A DNA stretch of 64,000 nt. Origin: Tabrizicola sp. Lineage in GTDB: Bacteria > Pseudomonadota > Alphaproteobacteria > Rhodobacterales > Rhodobacteraceae. The stretch covers positions 41,628-105,627 of the forward strand of contig NZ_JAEULP010000065.1 of the NCBI RefSeq assembly GCF_016792905.1, written 5' to 3'. The notes beneath the pieces are model-generated. The model did not search any database and was not told where the DNA came from. It saw only the letters and a program-made list of their open reading frames with translations. Below are positions 8,521 to 17,012 of the stretch, piece by piece. The position numbers and the translations under genes were made by a program. The number at the start of each line of letters is the position of its first letter. The stretch's first letter is position 1.

Positions 8521-9045
8521 TCAGTTGAACGGATTTCCCGGCGTCTTCTTGGTGATCACGTCGCCGCAGTCGACCAGCGCGCCGATCGAGGCGCTGGACC
8601 CCGCCAGCGAATAGTTCTGCACGTCCGCCCCGTCCTTGTCGCGCAGGTACAGCCGGTTGCCGCGCGCGACCTCGGTGACGAAGTTGATCCCGGCCTGGCT
8701 GTCGGGCAGGTAGAACAGCACGGAATTCTGGTAAAGCTCGGCCCCCGTCAGGCTCCACGGCGCGCGGCGGTCGATCTGTACGCCCAGGTCGGCGGTCTGG
8801 CCTTCGCCGAATTCCCAGGCGGTGGAATAGAACTGCAACTGCACCGCGCCGTCGGGGAAGGTCCAGATACTGAAGCTTTCTCCCGGCGCCTTCACCTCGG
8901 CCACGCAGCCGACCGAGCCGTCATCCCAGCCGACAATCGAAACCTGCCAATGCTTGTGCGAGAACAGGACTTCCGAGTCCTGCGCGCCTGCCACCCCCGC
9001 CGATGCCGCGATCAATGCAGCGGCCAACCCCATGCGAATGCTCAT
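8521..9045 (-). CDS. Secreted hypothetical protein
   Basis: The product has 174 residues with a signal peptide (MSIRMGLAAALIAASAGVAGAQ), so it is probably periplasmic. The mature part contains HWQVSIVGWDDGSVGCVAEVKAPGESFSIW and a late second Cys (VDCGDVITKK), which could pair. I place the start at the ATG that gives the signal peptide, not at the longer open frame. It is convergent with dtd with no spacer and no terminator between them, so mRNA 3' ends of the two must overlap. No family recognised. Confidence 0.65.
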   Translation of the reverse strand: MSIRMGLAAALIAASAGVAGAQDSEVLFSHKHWQVSIVGWDDGSVGCVAEVKAPGESFSIWTFPDGAVQLQFYSTAWEFGEGQTADLGVQIDRRAPWSLTGAELYQNSVLFYLPDSQAGINFVTEVARGNRLYLRDKDGADVQNYSLAGSSASIGALVDCGDVITKKTPGNPFN

Positions 9046-9152
9046 CGTCCCTTCCCGTAACAAGGCCCTTTCACAAGGTTTTCGCGCCCCGGGGCGATTC
9101 AGGCAAATGAAACTTGCTGTCACGCAAGCGACAGTCGGCGACTGTGGCGCGA

Positions 9153-11045
9153 TCAGGGTGCCCATTCCCAGGGGTTCGAGAACTGCCCCAGCACCGCCTG
9201 CACCGCCGCATCCTCGACCGTGGCCGATTTCTGCACCTGCGCCACCAGCCCGCGCTTCTTGTCCTCGATCACCGCGCCGACCCGGACGGGAAGGCCGGCC
9301 TCGGCCAGCGCCGCGTCATAGGTCCGGGTGATCGCCATCCGCCGCAGGTCGGGCTTGAACACCTTGCCCACCGCCGTCTTCGGCAGTTCCGCCATGATTT
9401 CCAGATGCTTGGGCACCGCCGCGCGTTCGCTGATATGCTTGGCCGCATAGGCCATCAGTTCCTCGACCGTGGCCTGCGCGCCCTTGACCAGCTCGACATA
9501 GGCGCAGGGCAATTCGCCCGCATGGGCATCGGGCTGGCCGATGGCGCCGACGAAGCCCACCGCCTCATGCCCCATCAGGGCCTCCTCGATGATCGCCGGG
9601 TCGATGTTGTGGCCACCGCGAATGATCAGGTCCTTCGCGCGGCCGGTGATGAACAGATAGCCCTCCGCGTCGATCCGCCCCAGGTCGCCGGTGCGCAGGA
9701 AGCGGCCATCGGCGAAGAGCTCGCGGTTCTTGTCGGCCTCGGTATAGGTCGACCCCTCATAGACGCCGGGGTTCGAGACGCAGATCTCGCCCACCTCGTC
9801 CACCGCGCATTCGCGGTAGTCCGTCGCCCCCTGCCGGGTCAGGATGCGGACGTTGCAATAGGGGAACATGAAGCCGACCGAACCGATCTTCTTCACCCCG
9901 TCGGGCGGGTTGACCGAGACGAGGCAGGTGGCTTCGGTCAGCCCGTAGCCCTCGACGATCTCGACCCCGGTTTCTTTCTTGAAGCGGTTGTACAGCTCGA
10001 CCGGCAGCGGGGACGACCCGGAGAACGCGTTCTTCAGGCTGGAAATGTCGGCATTGACCGGGCGCTGCATCAAGGCGGCAAGGGCCGTTGGCACGGTGAT
10101 CATGTAGGTGACGCGGTAACGCTCGACCAATTTCCAGAAATTGTCGAACACCCCCTCGCCGCGATAGCCCTGCGGGGTCGGGAACACGACATGCGCGCCC
10201 GAGCCGATCATCGACATCAGGATCGGATAGCAGGCGAAGACATGGAAGAGCGGAAGCGGGCAGATCACCACGTCGGTCGGCCTGAAGAGCAGCGTCGCAC
10301 CAAGCCAGCCGTTGTAGACCATGCCGCTGAGCTTGTGCTGGGCGACCTTGGGCATTCCCGTGGTGCCGCCCGTATGGAAATAGGCGGCAACGCGGTCGTC
10401 CTGGCCATCGGTGAAGGTCAGCCTGTCGGCGGGCATTCGCGCCATCTCGGTCCTGAAGTCCTTGACATTGGCGGTATGCCGCACCGGGTTCTTCGGTCGG
10501 ACGAAGGGCACGATCAGCTTCTTCAGCCCCGAAAGGTAGGGCACAAGATCGACCTCCAGCACGGTCTTGACGTTCGGCGCGAATTGCACCGCCTCGCCCA
10601 CCTTTTGCGCGAGGTCGGTCTTGGGAAAGGGTTTCAGGGTGACGACGACCTTGGCATTGGTTTCGCGCAGGATCGAGCTGATCTTGTCGGGTTCCAGCAA
10701 GGGGTTGATCGGGTTGACGATCCCGGCCACCGCCCCGGCCAGCAGCGTGATCACCGTCTCCATCGCGTTGGGCAGGATGAAGGCAACCACATCCTTCTCG
10801 CCGATGCCGAGGCTGCGAAACAGGTTAGCCGCCTGCGTCACCTTGCCGTGCAACTCGGTCCAGGTGAACGTGATCTTCTTCGTCTCCGGCCCGGACAGCA
10901 GCTGATAGCTGACCGCAGGCCGCGCGCCATGCGCCGCCTTGGCCCGGGTCAGGAAGTCATACATCGACCGCGCCTGGCCCCGGTCGGCCCAGAGCATCTC
11001 GGCTTCAATGGCCTTCAGGTCCGCAGCGGTTGCGAAAGTGGTCAT
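9153..11045 (-). CDS. Acyl-CoA synthetase (AMP-forming)
   Basis: The product has 630 residues of the ANL superfamily, which activates carboxylic acids with ATP and CoA. The P-loop-like AMP motif is YFHTGGTTGMPK (about residues 222-233); EGYGLTEATCLVS and FLRTGDLGRIDAEGYLFITGRAKDLIIRGG mark the adenylation core and hinge; PKTAVGKVFKPDLR carries the catalytic Lys. There is an extra C-terminal extension of about 50 residues (EDKKRGLVAQVQK...LGQFSNPWEWAP). It resembles the fatty acyl-CoA synthetases of unknown chain preference. A strong GGGGGGAGGAACCG precedes the ATG and partly overlaps an inverted repeat (CCCCCAT...ATGGGGG, 11054-11098). Confidence 0.88.
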   Translation of the reverse strand: MTTFATAADLKAIEAEMLWADRGQARSMYDFLTRAKAAHGARPAVSYQLLSGPETKKITFTWTELHGKVTQAANLFRSLGIGEKDVVAFILPNAMETVITLLAGAVAGIVNPINPLLEPDKISSILRETNAKVVVTLKPFPKTDLAQKVGEAVQFAPNVKTVLEVDLVPYLSGLKKLIVPFVRPKNPVRHTANVKDFRTEMARMPADRLTFTDGQDDRVAAYFHTGGTTGMPKVAQHKLSGMVYNGWLGATLLFRPTDVVICPLPLFHVFACYPILMSMIGSGAHVVFPTPQGYRGEGVFDNFWKLVERYRVTYMITVPTALAALMQRPVNADISSLKNAFSGSSPLPVELYNRFKKETGVEIVEGYGLTEATCLVSVNPPDGVKKIGSVGFMFPYCNVRILTRQGATDYRECAVDEVGEICVSNPGVYEGSTYTEADKNRELFADGRFLRTGDLGRIDAEGYLFITGRAKDLIIRGGHNIDPAIIEEALMGHEAVGFVGAIGQPDAHAGELPCAYVELVKGAQATVEELMAYAAKHISERAAVPKHLEIMAELPKTAVGKVFKPDLRRMAITRTYDAALAEAGLPVRVGAVIEDKKRGLVAQVQKSATVEDAAVQAVLGQFSNPWEWAP

Positions 11046-11155
11046 CGGTTCCTCCCCCCATGCCCCGCTGTTGCCGCGGGCTTCCGTCGAAGATGGGGGT
11101 GGAAAACGGGTTTGTGAAGCCGGTTATTCCCGACCAGGGCGGCCGGGACGCGACG

Positions 11156-12937
11156 TCAGACCGCGCCTTCGGTGAACTGAAGCCGGGCGAGGCGCGCATA
11201 AAGACCATCTTCCGCGACCAGCTCGTCATGCGTGCCCTGCGCGACGATCTTGCCGTGATCGAAGACCACGATCCGGTCGGCGCGCTTGACCGTCGCCAGC
11301 CGATGCGCCACGACCAGCGTCGTCCGGGTTTCGGCCAGCTTCTCCACCGCCGCTTGCACCAGCCGCTCGCTTTCCGCGTCCAGCGCCGAAGTCGCCTCGT
11401 CCAGAAGCAGGATCGGCGCATCGCGCAGGATCGCCCGCGCAATCGCCACCCGCTGCTTCTGCCCGCCTGACAACATCACCCCGCGCTCGCCCAGATAGCT
11501 GTCATAGCCCTGCGGCAAGCCCGTCAGGAAGTCATGCGCGGCAGCGGCCTTCGCGGCGGCCTCCACCTCGGCATCGGTCGCGTCCAGTCGGCCAAAACGG
11601 ATGTTCTCGCGGGCCGAGGTGGCGAAGATCACCGGGTCCTGCGGCACCAGCGCGATGGACTGGCGGAAGTCGGCGCGCGCCAGATCGGTCAGCGCCAGCC
11701 CGTCCAGCGTGATCCGGCCCGCCTGCGGATCGTAGAACCGCATCAGGAGTTGCAGGATCGTGGTCTTGCCCGCGCCCGAAGGACCGACCAGCGCCACCGT
11801 CTCGCCGGGGCGGACATGCAGGCTGACGCCGTTCAACGCCGAAGCCTCGGGCCGCGCCGGATAGCGGAAGGTCACGTCCTCGAATGCGATCTCGCCCCTG
11901 ACCGGGCGGGGCAGGGGCGCCGGGCGCAGCGGGTCCTGCACGGTATCTTCGGTCCCCAGCAGTTCCACCAGCCGCTCGGTCGCCCCCGCCGCCCGCTGCA
12001 ACTCGCCCCAGATTTCCGACAGCGCCCCTACGGCCCCCGCCACCATAACCGCATAGATCACGAACTGGATCAGCGCGCCGACCGACATCGCCCCCTCGCG
12101 CACGTCCCGCGCGCCGATCCACAACACGCCCACGACGCCGGCAAAGACCAGGAAGATCACGATCACCGTCATCACGGCCCGCGTCTTGATCCGCGACTTG
12201 GCGGATGCAAAGCTTTTCTCCGTCACCTCCGCAAACTCGCGCCGGGTTTCGCCTTCGTGGGTGAAGGCCTGCACGGTCTGCACCGACAACAGCGCCTCGG
12301 ACGCCGAGCCGGAGGAGGCCGCGATCCAGTCCTGGTTTTCCCGCGACAAGGCCCGCAGCCTGCGTCCCAGAACGATGATCGGCACGATGATCGCAGGCAC
12401 GACCAGCAGGACCAGCCCGGTCAGCTTGGCCGAGGTCAGCATGAGAAGCACCAGCCCGCCCAGCAGGATCAGCACGTTGCGCAAGGCGACGGACACCGAC
12501 GAGCCGATGACCGACAGGATCAGCGTCGTATCGGTGGTGATCCGGCTCAGCACCTCGCCGGTCAGGATCCGCTCGAAGAACGCAGGCGACATGCCCATGA
12601 CCCGGTCGAAGAGCGCGCGGCGGATGTCGGCCACCACGCGCTCACCCAACCGCGTCACGAAGTAGTACCGCAGCCCCGTGCCCACCGCCAAAAGCGCCGC
12701 AATCGCCAGCGCCGCGCCGAAATACTTGTCCAGAAGCTCGACCCGCGCCGAGTTGAACCCGTCCACCACCCGGCGCACCGCCAAGGGCAGGACCAGGCTG
12801 ATCCCCGCGGTGAGCATCAGCGCCAAGAGCGCCAGCGCCGCCATGCCGCGATAGGGCCAGAGGAACGGGACCAGCCCGCGCAACGCGCCGACCCGTTTCG
12901 ACTTTGGCCGATCCTCGACGTTTGAGCTGTCCGACAT
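11156..12937 (-). CDS. ABC exporter, fused permease and ATPase (MsbA-like)
   Basis: The product (593 residues from this start) has an N-terminal six-helix exporter domain and a C-terminal nucleotide-binding domain: Walker A GPSGAGKTT, Q-loop, signature LSGGQKQRVAIAR, Walker B ILLLDEATSALD and the switch His in VVAHRLATV. Half-transporters of this kind work as homodimers in the inner membrane exporting lipids or hydrophobic compounds; the cargo is unknown. An in-frame ATG lies 27 nt further upstream (12964), but GAGG is well placed only before the ATG used here. It precedes the acyl-CoA synthetase gene in no shared direction problem: both are on the minus strand, synthetase downstream. Confidence 0.9.
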   Translation of the reverse strand: MSDSSNVEDRPKSKRVGALRGLVPFLWPYRGMAALALLALMLTAGISLVLPLAVRRVVDGFNSARVELLDKYFGAALAIAALLAVGTGLRYYFVTRLGERVVADIRRALFDRVMGMSPAFFERILTGEVLSRITTDTTLILSVIGSSVSVALRNVLILLGGLVLLMLTSAKLTGLVLLVVPAIIVPIIVLGRRLRALSRENQDWIAASSGSASEALLSVQTVQAFTHEGETRREFAEVTEKSFASAKSRIKTRAVMTVIVIFLVFAGVVGVLWIGARDVREGAMSVGALIQFVIYAVMVAGAVGALSEIWGELQRAAGATERLVELLGTEDTVQDPLRPAPLPRPVRGEIAFEDVTFRYPARPEASALNGVSLHVRPGETVALVGPSGAGKTTILQLLMRFYDPQAGRITLDGLALTDLARADFRQSIALVPQDPVIFATSARENIRFGRLDATDAEVEAAAKAAAAHDFLTGLPQGYDSYLGERGVMLSGGQKQRVAIARAILRDAPILLLDEATSALDAESERLVQAAVEKLAETRTTLVVAHRLATVKRADRIVVFDHGKIVAQGTHDELVAEDGLYARLARLQFTEGAV

Positions 12938-12980
12938 CCGTCTTGCCTCGCTGACTTCGGGCATGCGTTTAGCCCCAGCC

Positions 12981-13013
12981 GATGCGGCTCACAAGCGCGA
13001 CTCTTGCCGCATC
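12981..13013 (-). terminator. Possible terminator hairpin after the ATP-grasp-like gene
   Basis: GATGCGGC (12981-12988) pairs with GCCGCATC (13006-13013) around a 17-nt loop; the distal arm overlaps the stop codon of the upstream gene. There is no clear T tract, so termination is uncertain. Confidence 0.35.
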
Positions 13014-14034
13014 AGGACGCTTCGATCTCGGCAATTGTCGCATCGGCCGACCGTCGGGCGAATGTGCCGTCGTAAAGCGGGGCCAGGCTCGGGACCTGGT
13101 CACTGATCGGCGCCATGTGCTCGCTGAAGGCATAGGGATCGAACTTGTAGCCAACTTCGCAGACCAGGATCCGCCCGGTTCCGCTCTCGATCAGCAGGTC
13201 ATGGTGATAGAACCCCGCGCCGATCGCCTCATGCAGGCGCCCGGCAAGGTCCCGCAACTCGGGCTCGCGCTTCACATACAACTCGTCGAACACACGGTTG
13301 TACAAGGCCGCATCGCGCGGCGTCGAAACGCCATGCACGGAAGGCCGCCGCATGTCTTTCTCCCGAATGCCAAGATAGGGAAGCACGATCTGCCGCCCGA
13401 CTGCCATCAACCGCAGCGTCGTCAGATAGTCCTTCCCGTCCACGGTGATCGTGGTGTCGATGAACTCGGTGTTGTAGCGCTCGTCGTCAAGCGCCCCATC
13501 GCCGGACAGAACCCAGGCCGGTTTCGACGTCGAGGCCGCCGCGTTGGAAAATACCGGCGCGCCCGGGGACGGCGTCATGCTTGGCATCAGGATGCCCCGC
13601 TCCGTCAGGCGGCGATTGGTCGGCGCCTTCTTCCCGATGATCCGGCCGGTTGGCAGGTTGTTGAAGACGCAGCGCGCCCGGGCTTCCGCCCTTGCCACCT
13701 CGGCATCGTCGGGAATGATGTTCTCTTCGTTGTAGAGGTGGATGATCGAAGGGTTCGGTTGCGCCGACAGCGTGAGAAGCTCGTCGCCCGTAAAGGCAAA
13801 ATGCGTCGCGTAGCCTCGCTCGGCAAGCCGCTGGCAGAATCCCGGAAAGAACCGCTGCGGGTTGACCTTGCCGCGGGACTTGATGGCCCGAGGGGTCAAC
13901 GCTGCCACGATCACATGGCCGATCGGCCTGGACACGACAGGCAGCGGGCCGATCTCTGCAAGCTCGCTTTCGCGACGGCTTCTGATGCGCAGTTCGGCCC
14001 GGGTCAGATCATCGGAATTTGCCTTCTGGTCCAT
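13012..14034 (-). CDS. Divergent ATP-grasp-like protein
   Basis: The product has 340 residues. The order of elements resembles ATP-grasp ligases: NLPTGRIIGKKAPTNRRLTERGILMPSM (like the start of the ATP-grasp domain where a template strand meets 'T.. L...GI..P'), FIDTTITVDGKDYLTTLRLMAVGRQIV, and IGAGFYHHDLLIESGTGRILVCEVGYKFDP in place of the usual 'D...D.....viEvN..P' metal site. Some expected residues are absent or replaced, so catalysis is not assured. The family ligates carboxylates to amines or phosphorylates sugars. GGGAG lies at good spacing before the ATG. It lies upstream of the ABC exporter on the same strand with a 74-nt gap. Confidence 0.55.
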   Translation of the reverse strand: MDQKANSDDLTRAELRIRSRRESELAEIGPLPVVSRPIGHVIVAALTPRAIKSRGKVNPQRFFPGFCQRLAERGYATHFAFTGDELLTLSAQPNPSIIHLYNEENIIPDDAEVARAEARARCVFNNLPTGRIIGKKAPTNRRLTERGILMPSMTPSPGAPVFSNAAASTSKPAWVLSGDGALDDERYNTEFIDTTITVDGKDYLTTLRLMAVGRQIVLPYLGIREKDMRRPSVHGVSTPRDAALYNRVFDELYVKREPELRDLAGRLHEAIGAGFYHHDLLIESGTGRILVCEVGYKFDPYAFSEHMAPISDQVPSLAPLYDGTFARRSADATIAEIEAS

Positions 14035-14176
14035 CGCGCTCCCTCATGCCGATGCGACCCTAGGTGAAATGCGCCCCTTGTTCAAACAGGTCGCACGGCG
14101 CGGATTTCGTGATGGAAGCCTCTGGGAAAAGGCGCCTCCCGGCTGGTATATCGGGACTGCAAGCCCGGAGATGACG

Positions 14177-14995
14177 ATGTACCGCTTCACCGCCGAAGAC
14201 GGCGCCAGCCTCGCCTACCGCGACGAAGGCGCTGGCCTGCCCCTCCTCTGTCTGCCCGGCCTGACACGGTCGATGGCGGATTTCGACTACCTGATCCCGC
14301 ACCTGCCCCCTGTCCGGTTGATCCGGATGGACTATCGCGGCCGTGGGGCCAGCGACCGGACCGGCGCGGCCACCTACACGGTGGATCAGGAAGGTCGCGA
14401 TGCGCTGGCCCTTCTGAGCCACTTGGGGGTGCAGAAGGCGGCAATCCTCGGCACTTCGCGCGGGGGGCTGATCGGTATGGTCCTTGGCGCGGTGGCGCGC
14501 GACCGGGTGCTGGGCCTGTGTCTCAACGACGTCGGGCCGGAAATCGCCCGCGACGGCCTGAGCCGCATCTTCGACTATGTTGGCCGCAACCCGGCGGGCG
14601 GCACGCATCAGGGCTATGCCGAGCGTCTGTCGCGCAGTCCCGGCTTCGGCGGCGTGCCGATGTCCCGCTGGCTGGATGAGGCGCGAAAACTCTCCGTCGA
14701 AACCCCCGACGGGTTGCGCCTTCCCTATGACCCCGCCCTGCGCGAAGCCTTCCTCAAGGCCTTCGAGGGCCCGCCGGTCGATCTCTGGCCGCTGTTCGAC
14801 GCGCTGCAAGGCCTGCCGCTGGCCCTGATCCGGGGCGCGAACTCCGACCTCTTGACCGCGGACACCGTGTCGAAAATGCGCGCACGCCGCCCCGACATGG
14901 GTTTCGCGGAAGTGCCCGGTCGCGCGCATATCCCCTTCCTCGACGAACCCGAAGCCGTGGCCCTGATCCGCAGCTTCCTGAAAGGCCTTGCATGA
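14177..14995 (+). CDS. Alpha/beta hydrolase
   Basis: The product has 272 residues with the alpha/beta hydrolase fold: LCLPGLTRSMADF (oxyanion region), MDYRGRGASDR, nucleophile elbow GTSRGG (Ser94), and a His in GRAHIPFLDEP near the end. The substrate is unknown. I use the second of two close ATGs (14177) because GGAG stands 6 nt before it and directly touches the first. It is the first of three plus-strand genes with 4-nt overlaps (then the PLP enzyme and another hydrolase), so they are surely one operon. Confidence 0.85.
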   Translation: MYRFTAEDGASLAYRDEGAGLPLLCLPGLTRSMADFDYLIPHLPPVRLIRMDYRGRGASDRTGAATYTVDQEGRDALALLSHLGVQKAAILGTSRGGLIGMVLGAVARDRVLGLCLNDVGPEIARDGLSRIFDYVGRNPAGGTHQGYAERLSRSPGFGGVPMSRWLDEARKLSVETPDGLRLPYDPALREAFLKAFEGPPVDLWPLFDALQGLPLALIRGANSDLLTADTVSKMRARRPDMGFAEVPGRAHIPFLDEPEAVALIRSFLKGLA

Positions 14996-15960
14996 CCGAC
15001 ATCGCCCTGATCGAGGCCGCCGCCGCCCGCATGGCAGGCCATGTCCGCCGCACGCCGCTCCTGAACGCCCCGCTTCTCGACAAGGCGGCGGGACGGCGCA
15101 TCTTCGTCAAGGCCGAATGCCTGCAAGTGACCGGCAGCTTCAAGGCCCGGGGCGGCTGGTCCGCGGTCTCGGCCCTTTCGCCCGAAGCCCGCAAACGGGG
15201 CGTCATCGCCTATTCCTCCGGCAACCACGCACAGGGCGTCGCCCATGCCGCCGCCCGCCACGGTGCGCCTTGCGTCATCCTGATGCCGTCGGACGCGCCG
15301 CAGGTGAAGATCGCCAACACCCGCGGCTATGGGGCCGAGGTTGTCCTCTACGACCGCGCGACCGAGGACCGCGACGCTATCGGCGCCCGGATCGCCTCCG
15401 AAAGGAGCCTCACGCTGATCAAGCCCTATGACGACCCGCAGGTCATTGCAGGGCAGGGGACCGTGGGGCTGGAACTGGCAGAACAGGCGCAGGAGGCCGG
15501 GATCACCCAAGCCCCGGTCTTCGTCTGCTGCGGCGGGGGCGGCCTCTCTTCGGGCATCGCTCTGGCGCTTGCCGCCCGCGTCCCGGGCCTGAAAGTCCGC
15601 ACCGCCGAACCCCAGGGCTTCGACGACATGGCCCGCTCCTTGGCCACCGGGCAGCGCGCACGCAACCCCGCCCTCAGTGGTTCGATCTGCGACGCGATCC
15701 TGACCCCCACCCCCGGCGATCTGACCCTTCCCATCCTCTCGCGCCTCGCCGGGCCGGGGGCCGTGATCACCGACGACCAGGCCTTGCGCGCCATGGCGCT
15801 GGCCTTCACTCACCTGCGCATGGTGCTGGAACCCGGCGGGGCTGTCGCGCTTGCCGCCGCGCTGTTCGCCGCCGACCTGCCCGACACCGTCATTGCCGTC
15901 GCCACCGGTGGCAACGTCGATCCCGCCACCTTCGCAACCGCGCTGGACCGCTTCGCGTGA
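14992..15960 (+). CDS. PLP-dependent threonine/serine dehydratase family enzyme
   Basis: The product has 322 residues, fold type II PLP enzyme. The PLP lysine is in TGSFKARGG (Lys51), the phosphate/substrate loop is YSSGNHAQGVAHAA, and CCGGGGLSSGIALA binds the PLP phosphate. It lacks the C-terminal ACT regulatory domain of biosynthetic IlvA, so it fits catabolic threonine dehydratase or serine racemase/hydroxyaspartate dehydratase. ATGA overlaps join it to the hydrolase before it and GTGA to the one after. Exact substrate is not decidable from sequence alone. Confidence 0.88.
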   Translation: MTDIALIEAAAARMAGHVRRTPLLNAPLLDKAAGRRIFVKAECLQVTGSFKARGGWSAVSALSPEARKRGVIAYSSGNHAQGVAHAAARHGAPCVILMPSDAPQVKIANTRGYGAEVVLYDRATEDRDAIGARIASERSLTLIKPYDDPQVIAGQGTVGLELAEQAQEAGITQAPVFVCCGGGGLSSGIALALAARVPGLKVRTAEPQGFDDMARSLATGQRARNPALSGSICDAILTPTPGDLTLPILSRLAGPGAVITDDQALRAMALAFTHLRMVLEPGGAVALAAALFAADLPDTVIAVATGGNVDPATFATALDRFA

Positions 15961-16733
15961 GCCTCGTCTGGCTCGACGACCTCCGCTTGAATGCCGAGCT
16001 TTCCGGCCCCGATACGGCGCCGCCCTTGGTGCTGATCCACGGCCTCGGCCTGGACCTCCGGCTCTGGGACGCGCTTTTGCCGCGCGTGCCCGCCCGCACC
16101 CTGCGGATCGACCTGCGCGGGCACGGGCTCTCTGACACGCCCGCTCCGCCCTACGCGATGGGCGCCCTCATCCGCGATGTCGAGCGCCTGATGACCCATT
16201 TCGCCCTGAAGGACGCCGTCGTCCTTGGCGCAGGAGAAGGCGGGCTGATCGCACAGGGCCTGGCCGTCAAGCGCCTCGACCTTGTCCGCGCCATGGTCCT
16301 GACCGGCTCCGCCACCCGCTTTGCCAACCCTTCCGTCTGGGAGGTCCGCCTCGCCCGCCTGCGCGATTCCGGTCCCGACCTCGACGCCGAATGCGCGCAA
16401 CTTCTCGGCCCGCGCTGGCAGGGGGCGCCCGCGCTGGCCCCGGTCCGCGGCATGCTGGAGCGCACCCGCCCCGCCGGCTGGCAGGGCTTCGCTGCCGCGA
16501 TCGCCACGGCCGATTTCTACCAGACCACCGCCACCCTGAAACTGCCGACCCTTGTTCTCGCCGGGTCGGACGACCGCAAGACGCCTCCGGACCTCCAGCG
16601 CGAGCTTGCCGACCTTGTCGCCGGTGCGCAGTTCCACCTCCTGCGCGGCGGAAGCCATCTGTCCATGCTGACCCATGCCGAGGCTTTCGCCGAAACCCTG
16701 CGCGGATTCCTGACCCGGATCGGCCATTTCTGA
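15957..16733 (+). CDS. Alpha/beta hydrolase-fold protein lacking the nucleophile serine
   Basis: The product has 258 residues and resembles 3-oxoadipate enol-lactonases: LVLIHGLGLDLRLWDALLP, RIDLRGHGLSDTP, PTLVLAGSDDRKTPP (Asp region) and RGGSHLSMLTHAEAF (His). However the nucleophile elbow reads GAGEGG at residues 91-96, so position 93, normally Ser, is Gly. Asp and His remain. It may have lost hydrolase activity, act as a non-hydrolytic member (some decarboxylases and dioxygenases of this fold lack Ser), or serve as a binding protein. It starts with GTG overlapping the dehydratase stop. Confidence 0.8.
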   Translation: MSLVWLDDLRLNAELSGPDTAPPLVLIHGLGLDLRLWDALLPRVPARTLRIDLRGHGLSDTPAPPYAMGALIRDVERLMTHFALKDAVVLGAGEGGLIAQGLAVKRLDLVRAMVLTGSATRFANPSVWEVRLARLRDSGPDLDAECAQLLGPRWQGAPALAPVRGMLERTRPAGWQGFAAAIATADFYQTTATLKLPTLVLAGSDDRKTPPDLQRELADLVAGAQFHLLRGGSHLSMLTHAEAFAETLRGFLTRIGHF

Positions 16734-17012
16734 CCGCCGTACCGTTGCTGAACTTGCAGATTCCGAACGCTGATCTGACGTGAAAGTCTGCAGAATGGCC
16801 TAAGCTTGATGAATCCATACATCTGCGCGCCAAGAGAAGAACGGAAATCCGCATGAAGGGTCTTTGACAGCGCCATTCCATCCGCGCCACTTTCTGTCGT
16901 GAATGAATAGGCCTTGTCCGGCCTTCCCCCGTAGCTTTCTCATGGTCGACATGCTCCACCGGGGCACGGGGGCGTGAAACCCCTTGCCTCCTTCCAGCCA
17001 GAGGGGACCGCC

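Noticed and set aside
9114-11117. A 667-codon open frame antisense to the acyl-CoA synthetase
   Set aside because: Same cause: opposite a gene with clear motifs; the translation is low in complexity and rich in His/Gln/Arg/Asp.
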